From positions 28,209,501 through 28,273,500 of the forward strand of contig CM077599.1 in assembly GCA_039654915.1 (NCBI GenBank): DNA of 64,000 nt, given 5' to 3'. Within the stretch, counting starts at the first letter, position 1. Each line of letters opens with the position of its first letter. This DNA is from Aquilaria yunnanensis. Lineage: Eukaryota > Streptophyta > Magnoliopsida > Malvales > Thymelaeaceae. Shown in pieces: positions 27,178 to 37,267 of the stretch. Position numbers and translations under genes: made by a program. The notes under the pieces were generated by a model. That model was not told the DNA's origin and made no database searches. It worked only from the letters and a program-made list of their open reading frames with translations.

Positions 27178-27962
27178 GTAAGTTTCCTTCATCCTCTTCC
27201 TCCCTTCTGCATTGTTGAGATGAGATTTGGAGCGAATGGTGCTGGCTTGTGAAGGTTCCGAAAATTGCTTGATTTTGCTTGATTCTCATGGATTTCATGC
27301 TTGAATTCGATTTGACATGAATGCATTTATGTATGGAAAGTGTTTTGTGCATAGGATTATGAATTTGGATTAGAATTCAAGGTTAGAATTTCTAGCACAA
27401 CAAGGGCTGCGAATTTTCATGGCAACTTCTTGATTATGCATGTTCATGTTGTTTGATTGATTATAAACTTGGGATCTACTTGAAATAGGAATGGGTCAAA
27501 CATGCATTGCCTTAAATTCACTCCGGTTTGATTGATTTTTGGAGTTAGAGGATTTCCGGAGAAGTGAAATTTGACTGCTTCTATAGCTATTTTGCACAAC
27601 AATGTGGCTTCGTGTGTTGCGTTTTTTCCTGAATTCTTTGCATATGGGGCATCTCGGTGTTGTATAGTTCAAGTTTGAATGATTACTTTGCACTAGGAAG
27701 CTTGTTTACTAATTGCCCCAAGAGCCGCAAGTTGGTATGGACAGTGATGGGATTTTCCTTGCTATCTTATTCATGTGCACACATCTAGTATCCGTAACAT
27801 TGATTTGACTTGAATATTTTGTGGAATAAGCAAGATAATGGATTGTTTTCTTATGCATGAGTTTTTCTACTATGGATTAGTAACTTGAATTTTGGGAAGA
27901 TAATGGATTGTTTGTTCATTCTTCATATACATGAGCTTGAAATGTATCTTGTGATTTTGTAG
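27178..27962 (+). other. Probable 5'-UTR intron of ORF3 (785 bp)
   Basis: Donor CATCAA|GTAAGTTT at 27178 and acceptor TTGTGATTTTGTAG|GAAAC ending at 27962, five bases before the ORF3 ATG. The interior is T-rich with no ORF of note. A second possible donor (CC|GTAAGC) is at 27121. Splicing from a 5'-leader donor to the same acceptor, as for env-like genes, is the alternative. Confidence 0.5.
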
Positions 27963-27967
27963 GAAAC

Positions 27968-29368
27968 ATGCCTCGCAAGTCGGTGCCCATAAACTCGTTG
28001 AAAGAAAATGGGAGGGGGAAAAGGATCCGTCAAGAGGAGCCACAAGAACCACCCTATGATATTTCACGCTTTGTGTCCTCTCGGGCAAGCAACTATTTTG
28101 AGGGGTTCATGAATCACAAGCTCACACCGGAAAGAGGCTTCGACTTCTCGAAGAAGGAAAATGAGGGGATACTAAGAATCGTGGAGAGGCGTGGATGGCA
28201 ACAATGGGTCAATCATTCTCAAGCGGAAGTGTCCAACATCCTCATAATGGAATTCTACGCCAACTTGATGGGAGCTTACTATCTGAATCGCCAAGCCAAG
28301 GTTTGTTTTGTGCGCCAACAAGCGGTGCATTATGGGGATGCTGTGATCAATAAGCTGTTCAACATCAACCCATTGATTGGAGGACAAATCAATGAGGTTT
28401 CCCTGGATCAACAAGCTCAAGTAGTATACGGTCGCCCGGTTCATTGGACACTGAGCCGGGATCAATCTCATAGGAAGCTCTACTTCAGTTCTTCAGCCCT
28501 TCCTCCAGAGATGAAAGCTTGGAACTATTTTATCGCCTCCCCCCTCGTCCCGACCACTCATGTTCGGGAAGTCACCCCGGATCGCTTGGAGATCTTATAC
28601 TGCATAACATGTGACATTCGAATTAATGTCGGACACTTCATCCTAAAGCATATTCGTCGCGCCGCCAAGTCAAAACGGGGGAACCTGCCTTTCCCTCAGC
28701 TGGTCACTACCTTAATGTTGAGGGCCGGTGTTGTCATGGAAGATCCCTCAAGGATAACGTTGGTCATCAAGCCAATCTCGGTGGACAAGCTTAGTGGTGC
28801 TTCAGAAGGTATCCGGGAGGTAGTGTCAGAAGAGGAGGAAGAGAATGCCAACCAAGAGCAAGAGCAAGTGGAAGAAGGAGAAGAAGAACAGGAGCCATAT
28901 CTAGGGGAGGATGTTGGAGGGGCTTCTGAGCAGTTAGTCGATCCAGCTACCGCGACTCCGGCCTCTTTGGCCGTAGCACTCAACAAGATGTACTTGATGA
29001 TGCGAGAACAGCATGAAGAGTCAGCGGCTCGGTTTGAATCAGTTGGTGGCTCCTTTACTTCTTTTGCAAAGGAGATGCACGAGGGCATCGCACTTATTGC
29101 CGGCAACCAGGAATCTCTTTCCGGGCAAGTCCGTTGGGGCCACCAACACCAGCAGCAGCTGCGGGATCTCACGCCTGAATATCCACCATTCCCACCCATC
29201 CCCCCCCATTTCCACCCTTCCGCTTACCAGTGGTACACACCCCACCCCTCTAGCCACCCACCTCCCTTTTACCCACATTTCGGACATCCCCATGACCCGT
29301 CTGAAGGTCCTTCCTCTTTTTCGCCTGCCGGTGGGTCTTCCGGCCATGATGACATGGGAGAGGAGTAG
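27968..29368 (+). CDS. Athila third ORF, 'putative plant transposon protein' type domain
   Basis: 466 aa, intact. A basic N-terminus (MPRKSVPIN; GKRIRQ) comes first. A globular region at about 40-260 resembles the family annotated as putative plant transposon protein (PF20167-like), with EFYANL, RPVHW, a SPLVPTTHVREVT stretch, and RINVGHFILKHIRRAAK plus LPFPQLVTTLMLRAGV at about 218-255. Then follow an acidic Glu-rich segment (about 288-314), a helical/coiled-coil stretch (about 333-390), and a Pro/His/Ser-rich tail (from about 400). No transmembrane segments or signal peptide are visible, so it does not look like a classical env. It lies between pol and the 3' LTR in the sense orientation. 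Function unknown; its integrity in an element with broken pol is notable. Confidence 0.85.
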   Translation: MPRKSVPINSLKENGRGKRIRQEEPQEPPYDISRFVSSRASNYFEGFMNHKLTPERGFDFSKKENEGILRIVERRGWQQWVNHSQAEVSNILIMEFYANLMGAYYLNRQAKVCFVRQQAVHYGDAVINKLFNINPLIGGQINEVSLDQQAQVVYGRPVHWTLSRDQSHRKLYFSSSALPPEMKAWNYFIASPLVPTTHVREVTPDRLEILYCITCDIRINVGHFILKHIRRAAKSKRGNLPFPQLVTTLMLRAGVVMEDPSRITLVIKPISVDKLSGASEGIREVVSEEEEENANQEQEQVEEGEEEQEPYLGEDVGGASEQLVDPATATPASLAVALNKMYLMMREQHEESAARFESVGGSFTSFAKEMHEGIALIAGNQESLSGQVRWGHQHQQQLRDLTPEYPPFPPIPPHFHPSAYQWYTPHPSSHPPPFYPHFGHPHDPSEGPSSFSPAGGSSGHDDMGEE

Positions 29369-30788
29369 TAGGGGCGGGAACACCCGCCCCCAGGTATGAT
29401 TCTTGCTTATTCACTTTCCATTGAGGACAATGCTAGTTTTAAGTTTGGGGAAATGGGTGCGTGATTATCATACTTGGCTTTTGTGTTTGTGTCGTGTCTT
29501 TGTTTTAGATTTAGGGTGCATGTTTCTTGCATATTTTGTGTCTTGTTTTCCTCTCTTCTGTTAGTGAAGTTGGATAGGTTGAGAATTTCTTTTTGTAGTC
29601 CTTGTTTGTTTTTGGTGTCTTTAGGACTCATTGGTGACCATTTTGTTTCATATGAATGGATATGGTTACTAGTTTGATTCTCTTGAAGCTTTGATGAATT
29701 TGGAAAAATCAGTTTTGATGCTTTTGGGTGAATCTTTGATAATGTGTTATAATGAACTTGGGAGTTGTGCCATAATCTCGTATCTTTTGAGTTTTGTTCA
29801 AAAACTTGCCTAAGGACCTAGCAAACTCGCATGAGTGTTTGAGCTTGAAGCATGTGGTTTCATAGGAGGAACCTCCCCACCAATTAACTAACCCCTCTAC
29901 ATTCCTTCAAATCACCATTAATTTGAGCTTTTATTTTCTTGTGGTTATACCCTTGAGTTAACTGAGGTGGAAAAAGGTCAAAACTAGAGCTTAAAAGGAA
30001 TTGCATTAAGTTGAATCAAGAGGGAAATAATGGCAAGCTTGGTGTGGTTTATGAAAAAAAAAAACCATATAAAATACTACTCCGCTGTTTCCTAGTATCG
30101 AAGTAGGTTGGGGTCTTTTCCTAAGGCAAGAGTTGATCACAGCTCGAAAAGGTGCTTGAAATAAGAGTATGGTTGAAAATAAAATCACCTTGGATTGTAT
30201 TAAGTTAGTAGCTTGGGCTTAGGCGGAGCTCCCGTTCATGCACTTGCCAAACGGCTAAATACATGAAGAGGAAACAATAGTTAGTTTATAAGGTGTAAAG
30301 AGGTTGGTGGATTGTGGATTGGTGCTTGTTCAACTTAATTGTTTCTTTTAGGCACTTGGTTTTCATTTTTCACCGCCTCACTAACTCTATCATGAAAGAC
30401 TATCTTTTGGTTCTTCCATTTTCTCTTTGAGCTCCGAACCTGTCGCTATCCTTTGAAAGTAAACCATTTGAGCTTTGAGTGTGGTGCAACCGACCGTAGA
30501 GAAGTAAGGTCGAGGGTGCTGGATCCTTTTGCAAGCATTTGGAAAAGAACTTAACACAACTCCCTTAATGGAAATTTAAATCATCTAGGGGGTCATACCC
30601 CTGGGGGGCTTCACCTTAGGTAGCAAAATTAACTTTTCCTTAGTCACCATTTCTTCTTTTGAAGTCAAACTTAGTTGATCATTGAAGTTTAGATGCAACA
30701 TTTGGTTACCATGATAGCTTCTTTTGTTTTTGAGTATGTTGTAGGTTAGGCCGCTAGGGACTAGCTTAGGTTTAAGTTTGGGGGAATT
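29369..30788 (+). other. Athila 3' noncoding region with internal PPT-like site
   Basis: 1.4 kb without coding potential. At 29420-29453 it has the phrase CCATTGAGGACAATG followed by TTTTAAGTTTGGGGAAA, which repeats the core of the true polypurine tract at 30771-30786. Nothing else recognised. Confidence 0.6.
30771..30788 (+). promoter_or_regulatory. Polypurine tract
   Basis: TTTAAGTTTGGGGGAA directly before the 3' LTR. It is the expected plus-strand primer site. Confidence 0.8.
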
Positions 30789-32161
30789 TGTTAAGTGCAT
30801 CATTCCACGGTCAAAGTATTGACCTTTTGACAACTTTGACCGTCAAATTGTGTTGATTTTTCCTCATTGTCTTAGTTTTTCTTGGTATTTTTTGCTCATT
30901 ACAGGTGTGATCGAGTGTTACGGACGGGGCATTAGAAGCAAGCTTGAGTGAGACGGCATTTGGACGAGGGACGTGGAAGAAGTGCAAAAACGAAAGTCGG
31001 CGCCGCGTCGCCAGAATTCACTCAGAATTGGCGACGCGTCGCCCACATTAGCAGTGTTCTGAGTTCCTGATGTTCATTTGGCGACGCGTCGCCAGAACTC
31101 GACCCATGCTGGCGACGCGTCGCCAGCAATGCTCTGTTTTGCCAAAAGCTCGCGTTTTGATGGTCCCCCACTATTTTTCCACCTGATGAGCTGGCTTGGA
31201 TCAGTGATACTTATCCTTTTAGGGCTGGAATGAAGAGGAGGTATAAATAGAAGAAGAGAAAGAGTCCAAAAAATGGGAGCTTCTTGGCTGATTTTGATCT
31301 AGACCCGACGGGAGGCGTATTGAGCTTTTTGGAGGCGTTCTTGGGAAACTGGAACGAGAGGATCGTTGATTTCGAGCGTACAAACGTCGAGGGGGTTTTC
31401 TGGGTTTCTTCTCTTCTCTAGTTTGAGTTGTATGATTTTCGTTGTCAGTGTTATTATGGATTTGTTGATGACATTAGCTATGGATCGTGAGTAGATTTCT
31501 TTACCTTTCTAGGGTGACTTTCCTCCCTTTGTTATTCAATGAAGTTGTTTTGTGTGTTTATGGATGAGTTCTCTTGTGTTGTTCCTTGCATTGAGCTTCT
31601 TGTTTGATGAATGGTTGGCCACCATGTCTAATGCACTAGTCCATTAAATCCTTGAGAAAGGTTTTAAGGGTGACAAAGAGGAATGGAATGGGCATAATGT
31701 TAACTTAGATTAGAGATAATATAAGTGAACATTAGGCATTAAAAGATGGTTTAGCTCTTCAACCACCTTAAGTTAAGTTGGAGCTTGAGTAAAGCCCAAG
31801 TTAGTGGAGGGTGCGCAAAAACCTATCTTGAGAAAGGGGTTTTTGATATGAAATCTTTTTGACCACACATGGAGCTTCAGATTTGGGGATCAACTTTATT
31901 GACTAGCATTGGGTAGGAAATGAATCCTAGAGGGGTAGTCACATTTATCCTAAGTTCTATCTTTAGTACTTTCCATTTTCTTTAGAGTCATTTTTCTTGT
32001 GTTGATTAAGTTAGGTAGCTTGAGCAACTTTGATCTTTAAATCTAGATAAAATCACTAACTCTCTTGGGACGACACCTTTAATTACTCCTAAGTATACAA
32101 CGATTCCGTTCGCTTGCGGGTTTTTGAGGGTAAAATTGATAAACTCTTGATTTGTACAACA
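30789..32161 (+). repeat. Athila 3' LTR (1373 bp)
   Basis: Near-identical to 19697-21067. Visible differences are a/c near position 13, g/a, a/g, a/t, c/t, a/g and a/t substitutions, and an AG insertion. Ends ACAACA, followed by TSD GTTGG. Confidence 0.95.
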
Positions 32162-32166
32162 GTTGG
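32162..32166. repeat. Athila target-site duplication, right copy (GTTGG)
   Basis: Identical to 19692-19696. Confidence 0.92.
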
Positions 32167-32594
32167 CAGGGGAGTAGCAAATCATGCGCAAACGATGCAG
32201 GGCAAACAAGGAGGAGGATGAGGAGGACAAAGAGGAGGTGGATGCCGAAGCGTGGCAAAGGGAGTAGAGAAGAGGAAGAAATCAGGCATTCAAGGAGCTC
32301 TCTTTGAATCGGAGGCTTCGTCGGAAAGCAACAAGGAGGAATGGAAGGTGAAGTGGGCTAGGATGAGGTCGGGGAAGGGGTGGGATCTCTTCGAACTGTG
32401 CATGGAAAAGGCAAGGAGGGGAGGAAGGGAGGAGAAGCGACGGATGAGGCAGAGGTCAGAGGCGACGGGGGAGGGAGGAGGAAGGAAAGATGTGTGCTAA
32501 CCCCATATAGGCCCTAAATTTCTTCATTTTTTGTAAAATAGGCCATAAATTTTTAATGTGGCCAATTGCAGGCATCTATAGTTGGTGATTCATT

Positions 32595-32780
32595 GTGCCA
32601 CGTGGCCAGCTGCCCTAAGCTGGCATGCCATGTGGTAAATTCTGTCAATTTTAACACTTTTTATCCACTAAAGATCTAAAAAAAAAAATTGAGATTAAGG
32701 ATATCCTATACAAAATTTTGATGTCAGAGCCCAAAATAGGATAATAATAAAAAGTTATGGGCTATAGGTGCAATTTACCC
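32595..32780 (-). repeat. Right TIR of the Mutator-like element
   Basis: Reverse-complement partner of 19208-19412. The terminal block is GGGTAAATTGCACCTATAGC read on the minus strand. Confidence 0.75.
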
Positions 32781-33009
32781 GTTGAATAACTCATAAAAAA
32801 GAGAAACTTTTGTACTAAGTCACCCAACTTCTTATTTTCTCTTTTTTATACCCTGTATTTTAGCATCTACTAATATGGGTACCATCCCCAACTCGTCCTC
32901 TCCCACCGGCAAAGTCATCCAGCCAACGCTCCGCCTCCGTTGTTCTTGCCGGTGGGTCGACTTGGGTCACGAATGTCTAGTCCCTACCCCAAGATTTCTT
33001 CAACAGAAA

Positions 33010-33560
33010 GAGCTCCGCAAATCGATTAATCCCTCTTTCTCCCAATCCAACTCAGATGCTCTCCTCAAGTTCAAGACCTCTCCCAACCTGCAGGACGTCT
33101 TCGTCGATTGGGCTCTAGGCTTTGGCCCCTGCCGCGACGACTGGAGCCATGTCTGCTGCTCCGTCGAAACCAGCTACCTTATCGGCTTCAATCTCGTCAC
33201 CCTCCGCCCATTCGGCCACAACGACGTCAATGCTCTGCTTCAGATTTTTAACCATCGATCAATCAGCTTAGAGAACAACTCTTTCATCGCCCCAATTCCT
33301 ACCTTCAACAGGCACCTCGGTCTCAGAGCTCTCTAATCTATTTGTGCAACAACAGGTTCAGTGGCAAATCCCAAATGAGTATTTCAACACCTCAGTCACT
33401 TTTTGCAAGATATAGCTCTGTGGCAACGTATTCATTGGAAAATCCCCTCTTCGCTGATGCAGATACCCGATTTGACAGACCTCCATCTCGAGAAGAATCA
33501 ATTCTCCAGAACACTAAGTTGGATCTTGAGAAGGAGATTTGGAGGCGAAGAGTACTAATT
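33010..33560 (+). pseudogene. Pollen receptor-like kinase LRR-domain fragment
   Basis: One frame from about 33000 to 33336 and beyond reads 'SDALLKFKTSP...', W..., PC.DDWSHVCC, NDVNALLQI, LENNSFIAPIPTF, LGLRALYLCNNRFSG. This is the LRR N-terminal cap (LRRNT_2) and first repeats of plant PRK-type receptor kinases (family pattern: ALLKFK...W...P-C...W-x-G-V-x-C, NNSFEGP-x-P, LYLSNN-x-FSG). The next repeats (GNVFIG; KIPSSLMQIPDLTDLHLEKNQFS) appear in other frames at 33420-33520, so there are frameshifts and a stop at 33334. No kinase domain follows, and the signal peptide is not clear. It could be a truncated duplicate or a fragment captured by a transposon. Confidence 0.7.
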
Positions 33561-33581
33561 TTTTTAAGTGAAATTTTTTAA

Positions 33582-34914
33582 TTTTTTACCTTTTATTTGG
33601 AGGGCGGAGGTGGGGACAGAGCCAGGGATGGCGGCGGGGAGGGTTGGTGGTGGCGGCGGCGGCGGTGAAGGAGATGCGCTGGTGGGGAATTTAAAGGTTT
33701 AATCATCATTAAGTGCTTGAAATTATGTATTCTGGTGATTTAGTGACTAAGAGTTTAAATTTTTGCAATCAGGTTACTAAGTCGTTAGAAATCTAATAGA
33801 GTTGACATCAAGTTGATTGAGTTACGGGCAAAATGTCCTTCTTAGAGTTCAAGCGACCGCATAGACTGAGCCACACTGTAAGAATTAAAATGCCTGAATC
33901 ACTATAATTTAAGTATTAAACTAATCTTCAAATGACCAAAACAAGAAAAAACAATATAAAGAAAACCTAAATCCTCAAGAAAAAGTAATGAGCAAAAGTA
34001 CTCACGAGAAACAAATACACCTGCACTCTCTAAGAAAAACTATTTCTTACAAGGTTTTTTGTCCTCAGGTAGTATAATTTCTTTCCCTTTTTCTTGGTCA
34101 GAGCACTTCCTTTGTTAACAGCTCCATCAATCTTCTTAGAAAAGGAACAAGTGGCACAAGAGATTTCATTCTTTAGCTTGGAACCAATTTTGTGTTGTTG
34201 GAGTTTTCGGTTGTGTTACCTTAAAAGGACAAGGCCTACACCAAATTGATAGTGATCTCAATACAGCTTTTTTTTTTTGCCAAGTCAAAGTGGTGCCCCA
34301 CACAATTTCTAACTCACCCCATGTTATGAAAATATTATAGAAATGCCACTCCTCACATAACTATAGTGGACTTGGCTTCCCTCTTCTCTAACTATTTACT
34401 GGCCTCTCTCGCCTAAAAACCGGCAAATAGCTTCTCCTTGTGTGCCAGTTCATCACAGTGAAAAAAAAGTCATCTAAAGCTGTCTACAACCCAAACGAAT
34501 TGGGTGTACACAATTGCACTTATAGGGAGGTGATTAAAAGAACAAAGCTTAATGAAGAAGTTAAGAAATGAATGTCCACTAAAAAATACTGGAAGAATAG
34601 AAAGTCTTTGATCTCAATCCCATAGAATGAAACAAGTTAACTAGATGAAAAGAATCAGACTCAATAACAACAATTTGCCCATAATCGCAAAGGTTTCTTG
34701 TAGTTAAGATTCTATTTCTTCCATTTCACAAAGGTTAACTATTATTTTATTCTTTATGACTAAAATTTGAATTAAATATATTCATATTAATTTATATTGT
34801 AAATTTTTTTAAAAAAATACATTTATAAACTAAAGTCTTTAAGATACTATTTTCATATAAAAAATTTATATCTGTATAAGAAATTTTTTAATAAATAAAA
34901 TCATATATTAATTA
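33582..34914. other. Intergenic: GGC-repeat patch then AT-rich DNA
   Basis: A short GC-rich patch with (GGC)n at about 33645-33666, then sequence containing 'gtgactaag' and 'gttactaag' phrases, then unassigned DNA. 34740-34910 is very AT-rich. No gene seen. Confidence 0.4.
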
Positions 34915-35613
34915 TTATGAATAAAAAAGAGGACAAATTTTGAAAGACAGTGATAATACAAAACAAAAGCTATATGAAGCCATGAATGTAACTTGCCCAA
35001 AACCATCACGCACCACTTTGCCAACACCACTTGGTAAAGGAGAAGAAAACGAAGCCGCATCAACATTAATCTTCCATTTTCTTATATCTGGCTTTGACCA
35101 ACTCATCGAAGTCTCTTGTCAAACACAACCCATGCACGAAAAGAACCCTGGCAGCTTATCCTGCCAGCACTTCAATTCAGACAACAAGACCACAGAAGAG
35201 AAAGATAATGCATTTTGGACACCGATTCCGGTTCCACCACAATGACAACCATCCAAGAATGAGAGAAGACGACCATAACTCCTTTCAGGTAACTTTACTA
35301 AGAATGAAAAATTTATGCACCATACTAGAGGAAGCAAAGTGCACCAAATTTGTATATAGCCGAAGCCAAGGGGCTAGAAAAAAAAATAGAAATAAACGAT
35401 ATCTTCAGATTCCCTACCACAAACAACAGACCCGTCAGGAAATTAACCTGTCGAATACCAAGACTCATTCTCACAAGGTAATTGATCATGTAAAGCTCTC
35501 TACCAATTTTTTTTTATTTTTTAAGGTATCTTCAGGCACAAAAAAACTCTTCAAAACCGCTCCATATCCAACAATTCACCCCATCCACATGCAACAGAGA
35601 AAAAGCAATATAA

Positions 35614-36023
35614 TATCCTAATGGCTTAAATGCGGAATAGTAACCCAAACTTTGCCAACTAAATTACTTAGGGGCTAGAACTATGAACCGGCACAACTTA
35701 GGACTCGTACTTCTGAGTTGGGGTAGTTCAGTCCACAAGATAAGTTGGTTAGTTAAGTGAAGTCAAGCATTTGGACACCATTTGCTACTACCGTCTGACC
35801 AAACTGATAGACTCGGCCACATCACCACTCGTGAAGGTACTTAAACGGTGGCAAACAGCATCCGAACGCATAACTTCACTTAACTAATCAACTCCAATTC
35901 TGGACTGAACTGCCCTAAATTCAAAAGTACTAGTCCTAAGTTGTGCTGGTTTATAGCTTAGGGCCTTAAGTAATCCAGTAGACAAAGTTCAAGATACTAT
36001 TCATCATTTAAGCCTATCCTAAT
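35614..36023. mobile_element. Foldback MITE, Mutator-like, with perfect 9-bp TSD
   Basis: Element 35623-36014 (392 bp) starts GGCTTAAATG and ends CATTTAAGCC. Its two halves are inverted repeats of about 150-170 bp each (shared blocks GCACAACTTAGGACT and TTAGTTAAGTGAAGT). The identical 9-bp word TATCCTAAT flanks it at 35614-35622 and 36015-36023. Long TIRs with a 9-bp TSD fit the Mutator superfamily. No coding capacity. It is inserted in the LINE. Confidence 0.88.
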
Positions 36024-36714
36024 TTCACTGAGTGTATCCCATTCTCCGCCGGCCCCCAAATAATCTTATCCATAGTATACCTTACTTAAACCAAAATTTG
36101 TAAAATGCGAAGGACATCTTGAGGATGGAAAATCATCTTAATGAGCGGCTTATTCCACAAACCTCATGCAGAAGCAACAGTGCAGAAACCTCCAAATTCC
36201 AAACCATTAATCATAGAAGTCTAGAGTTTGAAATTTGATGAACTTGGACTCCAGTTACCGTACCACACAATAAGCGCGCTTCCTATTCCTGTGCGCAACA
36301 AACCCCTTCCCTCAAGTAATTATTGCCCAAACATCAACCTTTTCCAGACATGGAACTTGAGGGGGAATATGAGCTTGCAGAAAAGAAGAATTTGGAAAGT
36401 ACCGACCACGAAGCACCTTATCAACCAAAAAGTAAGGTTGGTGAATCATATTCCGAAATTGTTTGGAAAGAAAAGTATAATTGAACGCTCTTAGGTCATA
36501 GAAACCACGATCAGCATTGATCTTCGATCTCGCCATATCTCACCAAGCAACATAATGAATCTTCTACTCTGCAATCTAGCTGCCCCAAAAAAATCTTGCC
36601 ATCTTCACTTTTAATTCGTTAAAAATACCAACTAGAACCTCCAAACAGCTCATAAGATACGTGGGAATCATTTATACAATGGACTCTATTGAAACATCTC
36701 AACGTGCCTGTGAC

Positions 36715-37267
36715 TAGGAATGTCAAGAGGTTGGGTTTGGGGAGGATAGAGTGATTCCCAAACCCTACCTACAATATAAAAACTCTATCCAAACTCTCTC
36801 TGCAACTCACAGCAGGTAGGATTTTTTCGCCCAAACTCTCCCTGCATTAGAGCGGGTAAGGTCGGCTATTGTACCCGCAATACCCGCACAAGTAATCACA
36901 TAATATAAAATTAAAACTAAAGAAAGCATGACATGCTTGAATATACAACATAACCGAAAACATAGTAGCCTAGTCATACGATTGTGAATATTAGAGTTTA
37001 TTAGGTTAGAATTATATATATATTTGGGTTGTATCGGACTAAAATTTGGTATGTACATATAATATATGTAATGTTTTAGATACTTATATGCTTTGTACAA
37101 TATGCGGGTAGGGTATGGGATGGGCCGGGTAGACCCCTAAACTTATACCCGACGGGTATAAAAACAAAAAATACCCGAACCCGGCTCAAACCCATTCAAT
37201 TGAAAAAAAAAAAAACCCTACCCAATGGTAGGGTACCCATGGATAAGGGTACAAATTGACATCCCTA
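36715..37267. mobile_element. Non-autonomous hAT-like element
   Basis: The left end TAGGAATGTCAA pairs with the right end TTGACATCCCTA as short inverted repeats. The subterminal regions are full of GGGTA/TACCC words (acccgacgggta, tagggtaccca), a pattern common in plant hAT MITEs starting with (C)AGGGATGTCAA. Possible degenerate 8-bp TSD CCTGTGAC / CTTGGAAC (5 of 8 match). About 553 bp, no transposase, inserted in the LINE. Confidence 0.65.

Larger units (their letters stand above)
19697..32161 (+). mobile_element. Young Athila-type Ty3/gypsy LTR retrotransposon with third ORF
   Basis: A complete 12.5 kb element: LTRs starting TG and ending CA, TSD GTTGG on both sides, a tRNA-Asp-type primer-binding site, gag-pol in the order protease-RT-RNase H-integrase without a chromodomain, a third ORF after pol, and a polypurine tract before the 3' LTR. 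The LTRs differ by about seven substitutions and one 2-bp indel over about 1.37 kb (visual count), so insertion is recent. Gag-pol has one in-frame stop and one 1-nt deletion, so this copy is not self-sufficient. It sits inside the Mutator-like element, upstream of the beta-glucosidase gene. Confidence 0.95.
19208..32780. mobile_element. Non-autonomous Mutator-like element (Pack-MULE candidate), split by the Athila insertion
   Basis: The sequence at 19208-19412 and the reverse complement of 32595-32780 are long terminal inverted repeats (start GAGTAAATTG / GGGTAAATTG; shared blocks ATTATTATCCTATTTT and AAGTGTTAAAATTGACAGAA). The 9-bp word GTTGAATAA flanks both ends (19198-19206 and 32781-32789, with one extra base on the left), and a 9-bp duplication is characteristic of Mutator-like transposition. 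Without the Athila element it is about 1.1 kb and has no transposase. Its interior (19545-19696 and 32167-32500) is much richer in G+C than its AT-rich ends. That suggests captured gene sequence, but I could not identify a donor. Confidence 0.75.

Noticed and set aside
26901..27192. Short Arg-rich frames across the internal palindrome array
   Set aside because: The palindromes read open on both strands by chance; no start context or domain. Regulatory interpretation preferred.
28696..29383. Long minus-strand frames opposite ORF3
   Set aside because: Shadow frames of the repeat-rich 3' half of ORF3; the plus-strand frame has the domain.
32252..32500. Lys/Glu/Arg-rich plus-strand frame after the Athila
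   Set aside because: Purine-rich low complexity inside the Mutator-like element; no recognisable domain and the start is not supported.
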